Shown here: positions 45,791 through 57,331 of the stretch, one piece after another | Layout: each line of letters opens with the position of its first letter | Numbering within the stretch: the stretch's first letter is position 1 | Source of the DNA: Rahnella rivi | GTDB lineage: Bacteria; Pseudomonadota; Gammaproteobacteria; Enterobacterales; Enterobacteriaceae | NCBI RefSeq assembly: GCF_019049655.1 | Contig: NZ_JAFMOX010000062.1 | Span: 62,001 to 126,000, forward strand | Reading direction: 5' to 3' | DNA: 64,000 nucleotides | Notes under the pieces: model-generated | The model's input: only the letters and a program-made list of their open reading frames with translations | Told to the model about the DNA's origin: nothing | Databases searched by the model: none | Translations under genes and position numbers: made by a program

Positions 45791-46333
45791 ATGACATCCT
45801 GGCTGCCTTTTGAAATAAACGGTGAGGTTTATACGCTGGAGCATCTGCGTGCTTCAACGATTATCGCGGTAAGGCCTGCCAGTCATGATTATCCTGTCCG
45901 TCAGTTGCGGGTCTATATTGTTTATACTGATCATTGCGTTACGGCGCATCAGGCTGAGTCAGAACTCTGGATATATCCGCACAGCCCTGGTAAGCACCGG
46001 CGATATTTCTGCCGGGAACGGTATTCTTATTCCTACCGCTTACCCGAACTTATTAATAAACTGATCGGCGATAACGCAATATTGGGCAGGGCGCCGCATC
46101 AGCATCATGAAAATTTTTATTACCTCGAAGAACATTATATGGGTGTGGATTATTGTTTGTTTTTTGATATAACAAAAAATAATCATCCTGAGAATGATAT
46201 ACGGTTAAAAGTGATCACAGGTTATCCGAGAGAGAAATGGGCCGGGCCGGTTGGGGTAAACGGACGATTCAGTTTCTGGCATATTTTTGATGCCAGAATG
46301 AAAGGATTGAAACTGCCGACAAGGCGCAGATAG
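45791..46333 (+). CDS. Uncharacterised 180-residue protein
   Basis: I do not recognise a family. From ATG 45791 the protein begins MTSWLPFEINGEVYTLEHLR and is rich in Tyr, His and Arg (HSPGKHRRYFCRERYSYSYRL, HQHHENFYYLEEHY). No signal peptide or membrane helix is seen from this start. An in-frame ATG at 45695 would add a hydrophobic N-terminal stretch (residues LFHYLCPIFTDTLYFHLFG), and neither start has a clear ribosome-binding site. Upstream DNA is markedly AT-rich, suggesting acquired material. A strong terminator follows the stop codon. Confidence 0.6.
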   Translation: MTSWLPFEINGEVYTLEHLRASTIIAVRPASHDYPVRQLRVYIVYTDHCVTAHQAESELWIYPHSPGKHRRYFCRERYSYSYRLPELINKLIGDNAILGRAPHQHHENFYYLEEHYMGVDYCLFFDITKNNHPENDIRLKVITGYPREKWAGPVGVNGRFSFWHIFDARMKGLKLPTRRR

Positions 46334-46334
46334 C

Positions 46335-46361
46335 AAAAAAGCGACTCAGGGTCGCTTTTTT
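46335..46361 (+). terminator. Rho-independent terminator
   Basis: AAAAAAGCGAC-TCAGG-GTCGCTTTTTT hairpin two bases after the stop codon of the unknown gene; it may work in both directions. Confidence 0.92.
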
Positions 46362-46531
46362 GTTTTTAACAGCTTCAGGCGGAGGTCTTTAGATTTTCAT
46401 CCTGTCGCGGCACGGCCAGCGGCCTTTACAGGCAGACACTGACGTACTGTTTAGCCCGGCTATTCAGTCCCACAAACCGTCAGTGGGTAAAATTTTACTC
46501 ACTTATTGCTCAGCTTGCAATCAGCCTTATG

Positions 46532-47446
46532 TCACCCCCACCGTTCCTGCGCCCGCCTCAATTGCCTTGCAGATGAAAACCCGGCAGCGAGGGCGGCTTT
46601 TTCGATACCCGCGCCTTGTTGCAGGCGTTGTTGGGCGACGGCGATGCGCAGTTGTTCGTGGTAGTCGCGCACGCTGATGCCCAGATGCTGGCGGAACAGA
46701 CGGGTGAGGTGGCGGCTACTGATGTGTGCTCTGGCGGCGACGTCTTCCACCTGCCAGGGAGATTCTGGTTCGGCGGCCATCAGGTTTTGCGCGCGGTGCA
46801 CGGCAGGGTGCAGGTGATTGCGGTAACGCAGCCACGGGGAAAGCTGCGGATCATCGCCGGCGCGGCGGAAATAGACCACCATTTCGCGGGCGACATCCAG
46901 CGCGGCCTGCGGCCCGGAATGCGTGGCGATAAGATGCAGCGCCAGATCGATACCGGCGCTGATGCCCGCACTGGTGAGCACGAAACGGTCCTCAACAAAT
47001 ATCCGGTTATCTTTCACCTGGGCAGCAGGCACCTGCTGGCGTAAGCGCTCGATCACGTCGTGGTGCGTGGTGCACTGATAGCCGTCGAGCAGCCCGGCTT
47101 TTCCGGCCAGCAGGCTGCCGGAGCAGATGCACACCAGCGTTAAACTTCCCGCTTCAATCGCGCTTTTCTGCTGATGCAGCCAGTTGCAGGCTGTTTGCGC
47201 GACCGGTGAGGCAAAGTTTTCGGCGGATTCCGCCACCCCCGGCATGATCAAAATACTGCCCTTGGGCAGACTTTCCGGCAGCGGCTGTAAATGGCTGACC
47301 GTCAGACCGGTCGACATCACGACTTCCGGCTGTGGCCCGATGTAATGCAGCGTAAATTGCCCGGCCAGCCGTAGCGCTTCCGCCGGGCCGGCGAGATCTA
47401 ACGCCATCACGCCGGGGAGCGTCACAAAGTAGACATGTCGCTGCAT
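46532..47446 (-). CDS. GlxA-type AraC-family regulator
   Basis: A 304-residue two-domain regulator. The N-terminal 180 residues are a DJ-1/PfpI-like amidotransferase domain (DLAGPAEALRLAG, LTLVCICSGSLLAGKAGLLD). The C-terminal part is an AraC-type double helix-turn-helix (VEDVAARAHISSRHLTRLFRQ, then IEKAALAAGFSSARQLRR). ATG 47446 is chosen because the protein then starts at the domain. It lies 34 bp after a cysteine-hydrolase gene on the same strand, and GlxA-type regulators often control such neighbours. Effector unknown. Confidence 0.88.
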   Translation of the reverse strand: MQRHVYFVTLPGVMALDLAGPAEALRLAGQFTLHYIGPQPEVVMSTGLTVSHLQPLPESLPKGSILIMPGVAESAENFASPVAQTACNWLHQQKSAIEAGSLTLVCICSGSLLAGKAGLLDGYQCTTHHDVIERLRQQVPAAQVKDNRIFVEDRFVLTSAGISAGIDLALHLIATHSGPQAALDVAREMVVYFRRAGDDPQLSPWLRYRNHLHPAVHRAQNLMAAEPESPWQVEDVAARAHISSRHLTRLFRQHLGISVRDYHEQLRIAVAQQRLQQGAGIEKAALAAGFSSARQLRRAQERWG

Positions 47447-47480
47447 AGTGTTGATCCGTGTGCAGGGGAAAACGCTATCT

Positions 47481-48035
47481 TCACACAGCGCGGTCGAGTT
47501 CCGCCAGCGCACCGGCTACGTCGGTGATAGTGGCAAAGCGGTCATCGAGCACCAGTTCGGTACGCAGTTTGATCTCCTGAGCGCTCAGGGTGACGCCGCT
47601 GGCGTGGGTCATCGGGAAGGTCAGCGTTGCTTCTGTCACAAACGTCACCGAATAACCGAGATCGGACGCCACGCGTGCCGTGGTTTCACAGCACTGTTCG
47701 GTACGCATTCCGGCGATGATCAGATGCGTGATGTCGTTTTCACGCAGCCAGCCGTCGAGGCCGGATTCGGTCAGGGAATTGTGGACGTGTTTATGCACCA
47801 CATGTTGCGGCTGATGACTGAGAAAAGACATCGGCGTTACCAGCCCGGAATCCAGCGAAAACACGCCATCCGGATTGACGTGAAAGACGTCGATGACCGG
47901 CACGTTGCGGGCCTGACAGCCGTCGATCAGGCGGGTTAAGGCGGCACTGAAAGCCGGTAAATCATCCTGCTGCCAGAAATCTTTTTGTTCGAAGGAACGC
48001 TGAACGTCGATGTTTAACAGGGCGCTGTGTGCCAT
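47481..48035 (-). CDS. Isochorismatase-family cysteine hydrolase
   Basis: A 184-residue cysteine hydrolase. The catalytic triad is recognisable: Asp10 in LLNIDVQRSF, Lys82 in VVHKHVHN and Cys115 in MRTEQCCETTARVA. The family includes nicotinamidases, N-carbamoylsarcosine amidases and isochorismatases, and nothing here fixes the substrate. It probably forms an operon with the downstream AraC-type regulator. Confidence 0.88.
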   Translation of the reverse strand: MAHSALLNIDVQRSFEQKDFWQQDDLPAFSAALTRLIDGCQARNVPVIDVFHVNPDGVFSLDSGLVTPMSFLSHQPQHVVHKHVHNSLTESGLDGWLRENDITHLIIAGMRTEQCCETTARVASDLGYSVTFVTEATLTFPMTHASGVTLSAQEIKLRTELVLDDRFATITDVAGALAELDRAV

Positions 48036-48164
48036 TTTCGGACTCCATCAGATGAGTGTGAAGCCAGTTTGCGCCTGAAACACTTAAGGGAGAATGCCAA
48101 AAACGGACATGATGCTGACAGGGGCGGACGATCTGCATCATCCGCCCGACGTTGAGTATTTTAA

Positions 48165-48761
48165 TCAGAGTTTCTGGTCGGCACGCCAGTGGTGATAATC
48201 GATATGATCGGCCTGGAAATTAGTGGTTTCAGCGTCGCCGGTCAGGCGGTAGGCCAGCTGGAAGGCAAAATCGAATGCCAGCCCTAATCCTTTGCCGCTC
48301 AGTAAGTTGCCGTCTTCCACGAAGGACTGATTGACGTACACGCCGTCTTTCACATCTTGGTATAAATCGCCGGAACAGACGTAGCGACGCCCTTTCAGCA
48401 GTCCGTTTCCGCCCAGCACGCGTGCGGCCGCGGAGCACAGCGGGCAGATCAGTTTACCGGCCTCGTCGTGACGGCGGACAAATTCCACCACCTCTTTGCT
48501 GGCCGCTAGCGCCACCGATCCTTCAGGGCCGCCGGGCATCACCACGGCATCGAATAAACGGTCGCCCTGCGCGGAAAGCAGTGCGTTAGCCTGCATCTGA
48601 ATGCCGTGATAGGTGCGCAGCGTCAGGCTTTTCTGGCATGCCAGCGTGGTGACCTGAATGTCCAGTCGCTCGAGAATATCGAGCACAATCACCGCTTCGC
48701 CTTCTTCAAAACCGTCGGCCAGCAGCAGGGCGACCTGCTTTTTCGCGTTGTCCTTCACCAT
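48165..48761 (-). CDS. DJ-1/PfpI-family protein
   Basis: A 198-residue DJ-1/PfpI-superfamily protein. The nucleophile-elbow cysteine is Cys109 in KLICPLCSAAARVL, and the supporting Glu is in DGFEEGEAVIV (Glu22). C-terminal LTGDAETTNFQADHIDYHHW is atypical. Proteins of this group act as chaperone-like or glyoxalase-like enzymes in oxidative and carbonyl stress; the exact role is unknown. It is similar in size to E. coli YajL but not clearly orthologous. Confidence 0.85.
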   Translation of the reverse strand: MVKDNAKKQVALLLADGFEEGEAVIVLDILERLDIQVTTLACQKSLTLRTYHGIQMQANALLSAQGDRLFDAVVMPGGPEGSVALAASKEVVEFVRRHDEAGKLICPLCSAAARVLGGNGLLKGRRYVCSGDLYQDVKDGVYVNQSFVEDGNLLSGKGLGLAFDFAFQLAYRLTGDAETTNFQADHIDYHHWRADQKL

Positions 48762-48843
48762 AATGCAAATATCCTCTGAGGTTAAAAATCAGAGGACATC
48801 ATAAAATGAAACGATGTTTTGATAATGTGAGTGAGGTGGCAGA

Positions 48844-49875
48844 CTAGAAAACCAGCTGCACTTTCGAGGCTTTGGATTTATCCAGCGCGAATTCCAGCGC
48901 GTCCACCAGACTTTCCTGCGGGAATTCCGCCGACAATAAAGGCATCGGATCGACGGTTTTATTCGCCAGCCATTCCACTGCCGTGTTGAATTCTTCCGTG
49001 AAACGGAAGCTGCCGACCCAGTTAATTTCTTTAGCAATCAGCATCATCAGCGGAAATTCATTCACCACCGGCCCCATGCCGACCTGTACCAGCGTGCCGC
49101 GTGCACGGGTCACTTCCAGACAACGGCGGATGGAAGACGGATGACCGGAGGCGTCAAAGGAGACATCGAAGAAGCCTTTCTCTGCCTGATATTCGCTGAA
49201 ATCGCCCTGCGCGGCGTCCAGCGCTTTGCTTGCGCCAACCGCCAGTGCCAGCGTGCGGCAGCGTTCGCTCGGGTCGGTCACCACGATCTGCGCCGCGCCT
49301 TTGGCTTTCGCCGCCAGCACGATCAGGCAACCAATCGGGCCGACGCCGGAAACAAACACGGTTTTGCCATGAATATCGCCCGCCTGATTCACGGCATGAA
49401 TGGCGACGGCCAGCGGTTCGGCGAACACCATCAGACTGTCGCTGACCTGATTGTCGTAAGGAATACACTGATCGCTGTCGACAATTTTATACTGCGTGAA
49501 CGCGCCGTTGATGTGCGGAAAATACATCGCGCTGCCGAAAAACTTCATGGTCGTACACTGATTTTCGTCGCCGGACAGGCAATATTTACAGGCTCTGCAC
49601 GGTTTACTCGGATTGAGCGCCACTTTCTGGCCGGGCTGCAAATTCGGGTTATCCGATTTCTCCACCACGCCGACCACTTCGTGCCCGAGAACCATCGCCT
49701 CGCGCACTTTGAAATCACCCACGGCGCCGTGTTCGTAGTAATGCAGATCCGAGCCGCAGATGCCGCCGCGGGTCACTTTGACCAGCGTGCCCTGGCCGGT
49801 GTAATCGAGGGTCTGGTTGATCACCGCGACGTCTTTTTTCCCGGTGACGACGCAGGATTGTGTGGCAATAGTCAT
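48844..49875 (-). CDS. idnD: L-idonate 5-dehydrogenase
   Basis: A 343-residue zinc-dependent medium-chain dehydrogenase, exactly the length of E. coli IdnD, which converts L-idonate to 5-ketogluconate. Catalytic zinc ligands lie in GGICGSDLHYYEHG and LGHEVVGVV; structural zinc cysteines are in CRACKYCLSGDENQC; the NAD loop is VSGVGPIGCLI. ATG 49875 gives the family start TIATQSCVVTGKK; an upstream in-frame extension is unsupported. No other idn genes are adjacent, so it is isolated from its usual operon. Confidence 0.92.
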   Translation of the reverse strand: MTIATQSCVVTGKKDVAVINQTLDYTGQGTLVKVTRGGICGSDLHYYEHGAVGDFKVREAMVLGHEVVGVVEKSDNPNLQPGQKVALNPSKPCRACKYCLSGDENQCTTMKFFGSAMYFPHINGAFTQYKIVDSDQCIPYDNQVSDSLMVFAEPLAVAIHAVNQAGDIHGKTVFVSGVGPIGCLIVLAAKAKGAAQIVVTDPSERCRTLALAVGASKALDAAQGDFSEYQAEKGFFDVSFDASGHPSSIRRCLEVTRARGTLVQVGMGPVVNEFPLMMLIAKEINWVGSFRFTEEFNTAVEWLANKTVDPMPLLSAEFPQESLVDALEFALDKSKASKVQLVF

Positions 49876-49997
49876 GGAATTCTCGCTCTTTAAAGGGCCT
49901 GATTGGCTCCAGTAAAGAGGGTTTACCGATCTGAAAACGTGACCGCCATCACTTTGCGCCGTGTTACGAAAACCTGTTACCCATAACTTGAACGGAC

Positions 49998-51200
49998 TCA
50001 ACCTTTCCCGGCGGATTTATCACGCTTGCGCGCCGGAATGCTCAGGATCAGATGCGTAATCACACCGCCCGCCAGCCCCCAGAATGCCGAACCGATGCCC
50101 AGCAGCGTGACGCCGGATGCGGTGATCAGAAAGGTGATGATTGCCGCGTCGCGCTGACTTTCGTTTTCCAGTGCGCGGTACAGACTGCCTGCAATGGTGC
50201 CGAGCAACGCCAGTCCGGCGATGGTGTGGATCAGCACTTCCGGCAGCGCGGTAAACATCATGCCGATGGATCCACCAAACACGCCAGCAATCAGATAAAA
50301 AACGCCTGCCGCAACGGCGGCCATATAGCGTTTTTTCGGATCGGGATGGATATCCTCGCCCATGCAAATTGCGGCGGTAATGGCGGCGATACAGACGGTA
50401 AAACCGCCGAACGGGGCCAAAACCAGCGCTGTCAGCGCCGTCCATGAAATCAGCGGTGATACCGGCAGGTTGTAACCGTGGGCTTTCAGCGTGGCAATGC
50501 CTGGCGCGTTCTGCGACGCCATGGTGACGATAAAGAAAGGAATGCCGATGCCGATAATCGAAGACAACGTGAAATGGGGCATGACAAACGCCGGTGCGGC
50601 GAACGTCAGCGACTGGCCGTGCAGGGCGATGTCGCCCTGCCATCCGGCGACAATCAGCCCGGCGGCCAGCGCGAGCACCACCGCATAGCGCGGCAGGGCG
50701 CGTTTAGCCAGCAAATACACCAGACACATGCTGCCCGCGAGGGCAAAATTGCTTTGCAGCGAGGTAAAGGCGTTCAGCCCGAAGCGCAGCAGAATGCCGC
50801 CGAGCATCGCCGCCGACAGCGCCTGCGGAATGTAATGCATCATTTTGGCGAACAGGCCGGTCACGCCGCACAGCAGGATCAGGCCGGTGGCAAACACAAA
50901 CACGCCAATGGCCTCGTTAATCGAGGTGCCGGGCAGGCTGGTGACCAGTAACGCCGCGCCGGGCGTTGACCAGGCTGTCACCACCGGCGTGCGGTAATAG
51001 AGCGATAAACCGATGCTGGTGACGCCCATACCCAGCCCGAGCATGCTCAGCCAGCCGCCAATCTGCGCCACGGTGGCGCCCGCGGCTTCCGCCGCCTGAA
51101 AGATAATCGCCGCCGAGCTGGTGTACCCCACCAATACTGCGACAAATCCGGCGATGACCGCCGAAAACGTTAAATCCTGCCAACTGAAACGCGAGGCCAT
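49998..51200 (-). CDS. BenE-family transporter (YdcO-like)
   Basis: A 400-residue inner-membrane BenE-family carrier with about 12 hydrophobic helices, like E. coli YdcO. Visible hallmarks are the N-terminal FSAVIAGFVAVLVGYTSSAAI and VTAWSTPGAALL. BenE proteins are annotated as benzoate transporters, but the substrate of YdcO is uncertain. As in E. coli (ydcO/sutR) it is divergent from the XRE-cupin regulator gene, with twin operators between them, so SutR control is likely. Confidence 0.9.
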   Translation of the reverse strand: MASRFSWQDLTFSAVIAGFVAVLVGYTSSAAIIFQAAEAAGATVAQIGGWLSMLGLGMGVTSIGLSLYYRTPVVTAWSTPGAALLVTSLPGTSINEAIGVFVFATGLILLCGVTGLFAKMMHYIPQALSAAMLGGILLRFGLNAFTSLQSNFALAGSMCLVYLLAKRALPRYAVVLALAAGLIVAGWQGDIALHGQSLTFAAPAFVMPHFTLSSIIGIGIPFFIVTMASQNAPGIATLKAHGYNLPVSPLISWTALTALVLAPFGGFTVCIAAITAAICMGEDIHPDPKKRYMAAVAAGVFYLIAGVFGGSIGMMFTALPEVLIHTIAGLALLGTIAGSLYRALENESQRDAAIITFLITASGVTLLGIGSAFWGLAGGVITHLILSIPARKRDKSAGKG

Positions 51201-51243
51201 CTATGAAAATCCTTCTGGTTACCGGACGCTGACGTTATGCTGT

Positions 51244-51301
51244 TGTGCGTTATAGCGCACACCTGTTGCGCTCAAGATATCACTGTGCGTTATAACGCAC
51301 A
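51244..51301. promoter_or_regulatory. Twin SutR-type operators between benE and sutR
   Basis: Two copies of an 18-bp inverted repeat lie 40 bp centre to centre: TGTGCGTTATAGCGCACA (51244-51261, one mismatch) and TGTGCGTTATAACGCACA (51284-51301, perfect). They sit in the divergent intergenic region, a likely site for autoregulation by the XRE-cupin protein. Confidence 0.7.
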
Positions 51302-51337
51302 ATCGCGATGAACGATCATCGTCGCAGAGGAGACACC

Positions 51338-51904
51338 ATGCAGGAACTTACCCGCCATATTGGCAGCCAGCTGAAAGCCGTGCGCAGTGAGCGCGGCTGG
51401 AGCCTCAGCCAGACGGCAGAACAGACCGGTGTCAGCAAGGCGATGCTCGGGCAGATTGAGCGCGGTGAATCCAGCCCGACCGTCGCGACGCTGTGGAAAA
51501 TCGCCAGCGGCCTGAACGTCTCGTTTTCGGAATTTCTCGAAACGCCGCCCGCGCAGTCGGCGGCGTTGCATCGCCACGGCTTACTGACCACGTTCAACAG
51601 TGACACCTCGGGAATGCGTGTGGTGCCGCTGTTTCCGTTCGATACCACGCTGCGCATGGACATGTTTGTTATCGATCTCGAGCCGGAAGGGTGCAGTGAA
51701 TCCACACCGCACGAAGCCGGCGTGATTGAGCATGTGATTGTGATTGAAGGCGAACTGACGCTGACCGTCGATGGCGTCACCCGAGTGCTGCGCGCCGGTG
51801 AAGCCCTGCGTTTTGCTGCCGATTGTCCGCATGCATACCGCAACAACAGCGGGCATTCCGTGCGTTTCCACGACCTGATACATTACCCGCAGTCACGTCC
51901 GTAA
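51338..51904 (+). CDS. sutR: XRE-cupin regulator SutR
   Basis: A 188-residue regulator with an N-terminal XRE helix-turn-helix (LKAVRSERGWSLSQTAEQTG, SKAMLGQIERGESSPTVATL) and a C-terminal cupin effector domain (STPHEAGVIEHVIVIEGELT, then EALRFAADCPHAYRN). It matches E. coli SutR (YdcN), a regulator of sulfur-utilisation genes. ATG 51338 follows GAGGAGA; earlier in-frame codons lack support. It is divergent from the BenE-family gene, as in E. coli. Confidence 0.9.
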   Translation: MQELTRHIGSQLKAVRSERGWSLSQTAEQTGVSKAMLGQIERGESSPTVATLWKIASGLNVSFSEFLETPPAQSAALHRHGLLTTFNSDTSGMRVVPLFPFDTTLRMDMFVIDLEPEGCSESTPHEAGVIEHVIVIEGELTLTVDGVTRVLRAGEALRFAADCPHAYRNNSGHSVRFHDLIHYPQSRP

Positions 51905-51933
51905 CGTTTTCTATTTGTGAGGAGAATGCTCTG

Positions 51934-52386
51934 ATGAGCCAGCCGCAAGATGTTGTGATCCGCCCGTTAATGCCCGCTGACCGCGAAAGCTGGGAGGTTC
52001 TCTGGCGCAGTTATCTGGATTTTTACCAGTCAAAACTCGATCCGGCTCAGTTTGATTACACATTCGAGCGGCTGTCGCAGCCTGATTACGCCAGCATGTT
52101 CGGTTTTGTGGCGCAATGTCAGGGCAAACTGGTCGGGCTGGTGAACTGCATTAATCACGATCACGGCTGGCATATGCGCCAGGTGGTGTATTTGCAGGAT
52201 TTGTACGTCGATGACAGTGCGCGCAAGCTGGGGATCGGGCAGAAACTGATTGAAGCGGTCTACGCTTACGCTGATGAAAACGACAAAGCCAACGTCTACT
52301 GGATGACGCAAACCACCAACCACACCGCCCGCAAACTTTACGACCGGGTGGGGCAGACCACTAACTTTATGAAATACATTCGTTAA
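51934..52386 (+). CDS. GNAT-family N-acetyltransferase
   Basis: A 150-residue GNAT acetyltransferase. Motif A is VVYLQDLYVDDSARKLGIGQ, followed by KLIEAVYAYADENDKANVYW and a C-terminal TNHTARKLYDRVGQTTNFMKY. GAGGAGAATG precedes ATG 51934. It probably shares the sutR transcript, 29 bp downstream. The substrate is unknown. Its stop overlaps the 3' end of the next, convergent GNAT gene by 4 bp. Confidence 0.88.
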   Translation: MSQPQDVVIRPLMPADRESWEVLWRSYLDFYQSKLDPAQFDYTFERLSQPDYASMFGFVAQCQGKLVGLVNCINHDHGWHMRQVVYLQDLYVDDSARKLGIGQKLIEAVYAYADENDKANVYWMTQTTNHTARKLYDRVGQTTNFMKYIR

Positions 52387-52853
52387 AGCGGCTTGCGCAG
52401 CGTCATTTTCGTGGTGACATAACCAAGGCTGGCGTACAGCGCCTGCGCAGCGGGATTGCTGGCGAACACATTGAGTTCGATCGCCGCACTGCCCATTTCA
52501 CGCAGGCGCTGTTCCATCAGCCGGAATGCCGCAGCGGCATGGCCCTGACGGCGAAACTGCGGATAAATCATCAGCTCATAAACGAAGGCGCTGTGTACTC
52601 TGTAGCGCTCCACGTTGGCGAACCACAGATAGCCGACCCTGTCATTTTGCGCGTCGGTTTTGATCTCATAAAGATAATGATCCGGCGTCTCAATCCCTTG
52701 CGGCAACGACGCCTGAATGGAATGACGGGCGCGTTCCAGCGCGGTATCGGCGGCCCAAAGACCGGCAGTCACATTCTCCCCGGCGTAATCTTTTGCCAGC
52801 AGTTCGGCAAATTCGTCATAGAACGCCGCGTTCATTGGCACTAATACGGTCAT
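52383..52853 (-). CDS. GNAT-family N-acetyltransferase
   Basis: A 156-residue GNAT protein. Acetyl-CoA motif A is VYELMIYPQFRRQGHAAAAF, followed by ELNVFASNPAAQALYASLGY. ATG 52853 has GAGGG at better spacing than ATG 52856. It is convergent with the preceding GNAT gene and 14 bp downstream of the secreted-protein gene on the same strand. The substrate is unknown. Confidence 0.88.
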   Translation of the reverse strand: MTVLVPMNAAFYDEFAELLAKDYAGENVTAGLWAADTALERARHSIQASLPQGIETPDHYLYEIKTDAQNDRVGYLWFANVERYRVHSAFVYELMIYPQFRRQGHAAAAFRLMEQRLREMGSAAIELNVFASNPAAQALYASLGYVTTKMTLRKPL

Positions 52854-52867
52854 CATTTCCCTCTGAA

Positions 52868-53407
52868 TTATTTTGTGGTATCCGGCTTTTTATAAGGCGT
52901 CACGTAGCATTCACTGATGGTCGTCGAATGGGCTTCGGCCTGCGTGATGATGTAGCCTTTTTCGGTCAATGCCACAGAACTGTACGGCGTCTGATTGTCT
53001 TTATCGGCCACCACGTTTTCAAATGACTGAATAATCTTAGCTTTGTCATCTGCCCGCGCCGGATCATCCAGCCCTTCGACCTGAATCATCGCCTGCTTAA
53101 ACTGATTGCTGAATGAGGTTTTGCCGATCCGGCTTTCAATGATCGCCTTGATGTTAACCGTGACGTTATTACCCAGCAAAAACAGCGTATTACTCTGGTA
53201 AATCAGCATGTTTTTGCGCTTCGACACCACAAAGCCGTTCTCGATAACCTTCATTTTTTTGTTATCAGCGTAGATCACTTCGTCTAGGCAAATGGTCTTG
53301 TCCCCCACCTTAAACTGGCTGAAGCGGGTTTTGATTTCTTTCGGCGTCGATGCCGCCTGCGAGCACAGCGGTGCGAGCAGCAACAGAGGTAAAAGCCATG
53401 ACTTCAT
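52868..53407 (-). CDS. Uncharacterised secreted protein
   Basis: A 179-residue protein with a clear signal peptide (MKSWLLPLLLLAPLCSQAAS, cleavage near residue 19), so it is probably periplasmic. The mature part has two cysteines (ICLDEV and SECYVTP) that could form a disulfide. I do not recognise a family. It is followed by the GNAT gene on the same strand. Confidence 0.7.
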   Translation of the reverse strand: MKSWLLPLLLLAPLCSQAASTPKEIKTRFSQFKVGDKTICLDEVIYADNKKMKVIENGFVVSKRKNMLIYQSNTLFLLGNNVTVNIKAIIESRIGKTSFSNQFKQAMIQVEGLDDPARADDKAKIIQSFENVVADKDNQTPYSSVALTEKGYIITQAEAHSTTISECYVTPYKKPDTTK

Positions 53408-53514
53408 AGGAGTTTCCTGAACAGGTCTGAATCAGCCGACATAACAGCAGTATAGGGAGCCGTGGGCAGGATGCGAACGTTTATCTTTTCGCGACGGATT
53501 TTTACCGTTGTGGC

Positions 53515-53541
53515 TAAAGCATCCTCAGTCTGTGCCGATAA
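53515..53541 (+). promoter_or_regulatory. Sigma-28 (FliA) promoter of the chemoreceptor gene
   Basis: TAAAGCAT-N11-GCCGATAA fits the flagellar sigma-28 consensus TAAAGTTT-N11-GCCGATAA, with a perfect -10 element, 111 bp upstream of the receptor start codon. Confidence 0.85.
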
Positions 53542-53652
53542 TTCAGACGATAACGGAATTCCTGCTCATCCTCAGAGGCCACGTATCAGGGACAGATAAC
53601 CCATTTTTCACAGTGAGTTTTTCACAGCACGTTGACTGTTCCGGGGAGTTTT

Positions 53653-56393
<2,741 letters not shown>

Positions 56394-56438
56394 GATGAGT
56401 GACGCAGTCAGCTCACAGGCTGACTGCGCTAAAGACGT

Positions 56439-56882
56439 TTACAGTGATTTCGTCAGGAAAAAGCGGGTGTGCGTGGAAGGCGCATCGTCCGGTGCGCGGG
56501 AATCGGCGATGTAATCTTCCAGCGCCATTTGCATGTGATAGCCCATGCGTTCATAGAACGGGCGCGCCTGAAAACTGAACGTATCCACCAGTGAGTAACG
56601 ACAGCCCCGCGCTTTGGCCTCTTCTTCCGCTTCGGTGATCAGTTGCGTGCCGACATCTTTGCCACGCAGCGATTCATCGACCCACAGCATCTGGATGTAC
56701 ATCCAATTCCCGACGGTTTCCGCCACAATCCCCGCCTGTTTGTTGCCTTTTTCATCTTCCACAAAAATCCCTAACGCACGGAATTTTGATTGAGGGATAA
56801 AGTTTCTGTTGAAATTACGCAGGCCACTTTTGATCTCCTCGAGATCGCTTTCGGTCGGGGCATGGCTGAGACGGGTCTTCAT
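56439..56882 (-). CDS. GNAT-family N-acetyltransferase
   Basis: A 147-residue GNAT protein. Motif A is IQMLWVDESLRGKDVGTQLI, followed by SLVDTFSFQARPFYERMGY. An N-terminal segment NFNRNFIPQSKFRALGIFV is shared with a subgroup of GNAT proteins of unknown substrate. It is convergent with yfcF. Confidence 0.87.
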   Translation of the reverse strand: MKTRLSHAPTESDLEEIKSGLRNFNRNFIPQSKFRALGIFVEDEKGNKQAGIVAETVGNWMYIQMLWVDESLRGKDVGTQLITEAEEEAKARGCRYSLVDTFSFQARPFYERMGYHMQMALEDYIADSRAPDDAPSTHTRFFLTKSL

Positions 56883-57016
56883 GACAGGATTCCTTTTTAT
56901 TCGCGTTTTATCGTGGTGAGTCGGAGTGCAGAAATGATAAATCAGAATAGTGAATCTGACCGGGAAGTGGCAATGCGCGGATAAAGAAAATCTGAAGATG
57001 GAGAGGTAAATACAAA

Positions 57017-57051
57017 AAAAGCCTGTGGAAGTCAGACTTCCACAGGCTTTT
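57017..57051. terminator. Bidirectional rho-independent terminator
   Basis: AAAAGCCTGTGGAAG (57017-57031) and CTTCCACAGGCTTTT (57037-57051) form a perfect 15-bp stem with a 5-base loop and T runs on both strands. It terminates the BhsA-like gene on the minus strand. Confidence 0.93.
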
Positions 57052-57073
57052 CAGAGGGTTTTATCGCAGGAGA

Positions 57074-57331
57074 TTATTTGTAGATTTCAGCGTCAGCGTG
57101 CAGTTTGTTGTTACCGGTCACGGAGATGATGCGGTAAGAAGAAGCACCGGCTTCTTTCGCCTGCTGTGACAGTTTGGTTTCCAGGCCGCTCAGGGTGGTT
57201 GAGTTGGCAGCGGAGATAACACCGATTTTCTGCATGTCACCGGACGGCTGATTCACCTGCTGAGCCGCGAAGCTACCGAAAGAAATCAGGGAGAGGGTTG
57301 CAGCTACAGCAAAAATTTTGACGTTTTTCAT
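57074..57331 (-). CDS. YhcN/BhsA-family (DUF1471) periplasmic stress protein
   Basis: An 85-residue secreted protein of the DUF1471 family. The signal peptide runs to about residue 22 (SFGSFAA). The small mature domain shows the family pattern IGVISAANSTTLSGLETKLS, then KEAGASSYRIISVTG and DAEIY. Relatives such as BhsA and YhcN influence biofilm formation and acid or copper stress tolerance. It has its own terminator. Confidence 0.88.
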   Translation of the reverse strand: MKNVKIFAVAATLSLISFGSFAAQQVNQPSGDMQKIGVISAANSTTLSGLETKLSQQAKEAGASSYRIISVTGNNKLHADAEIYK

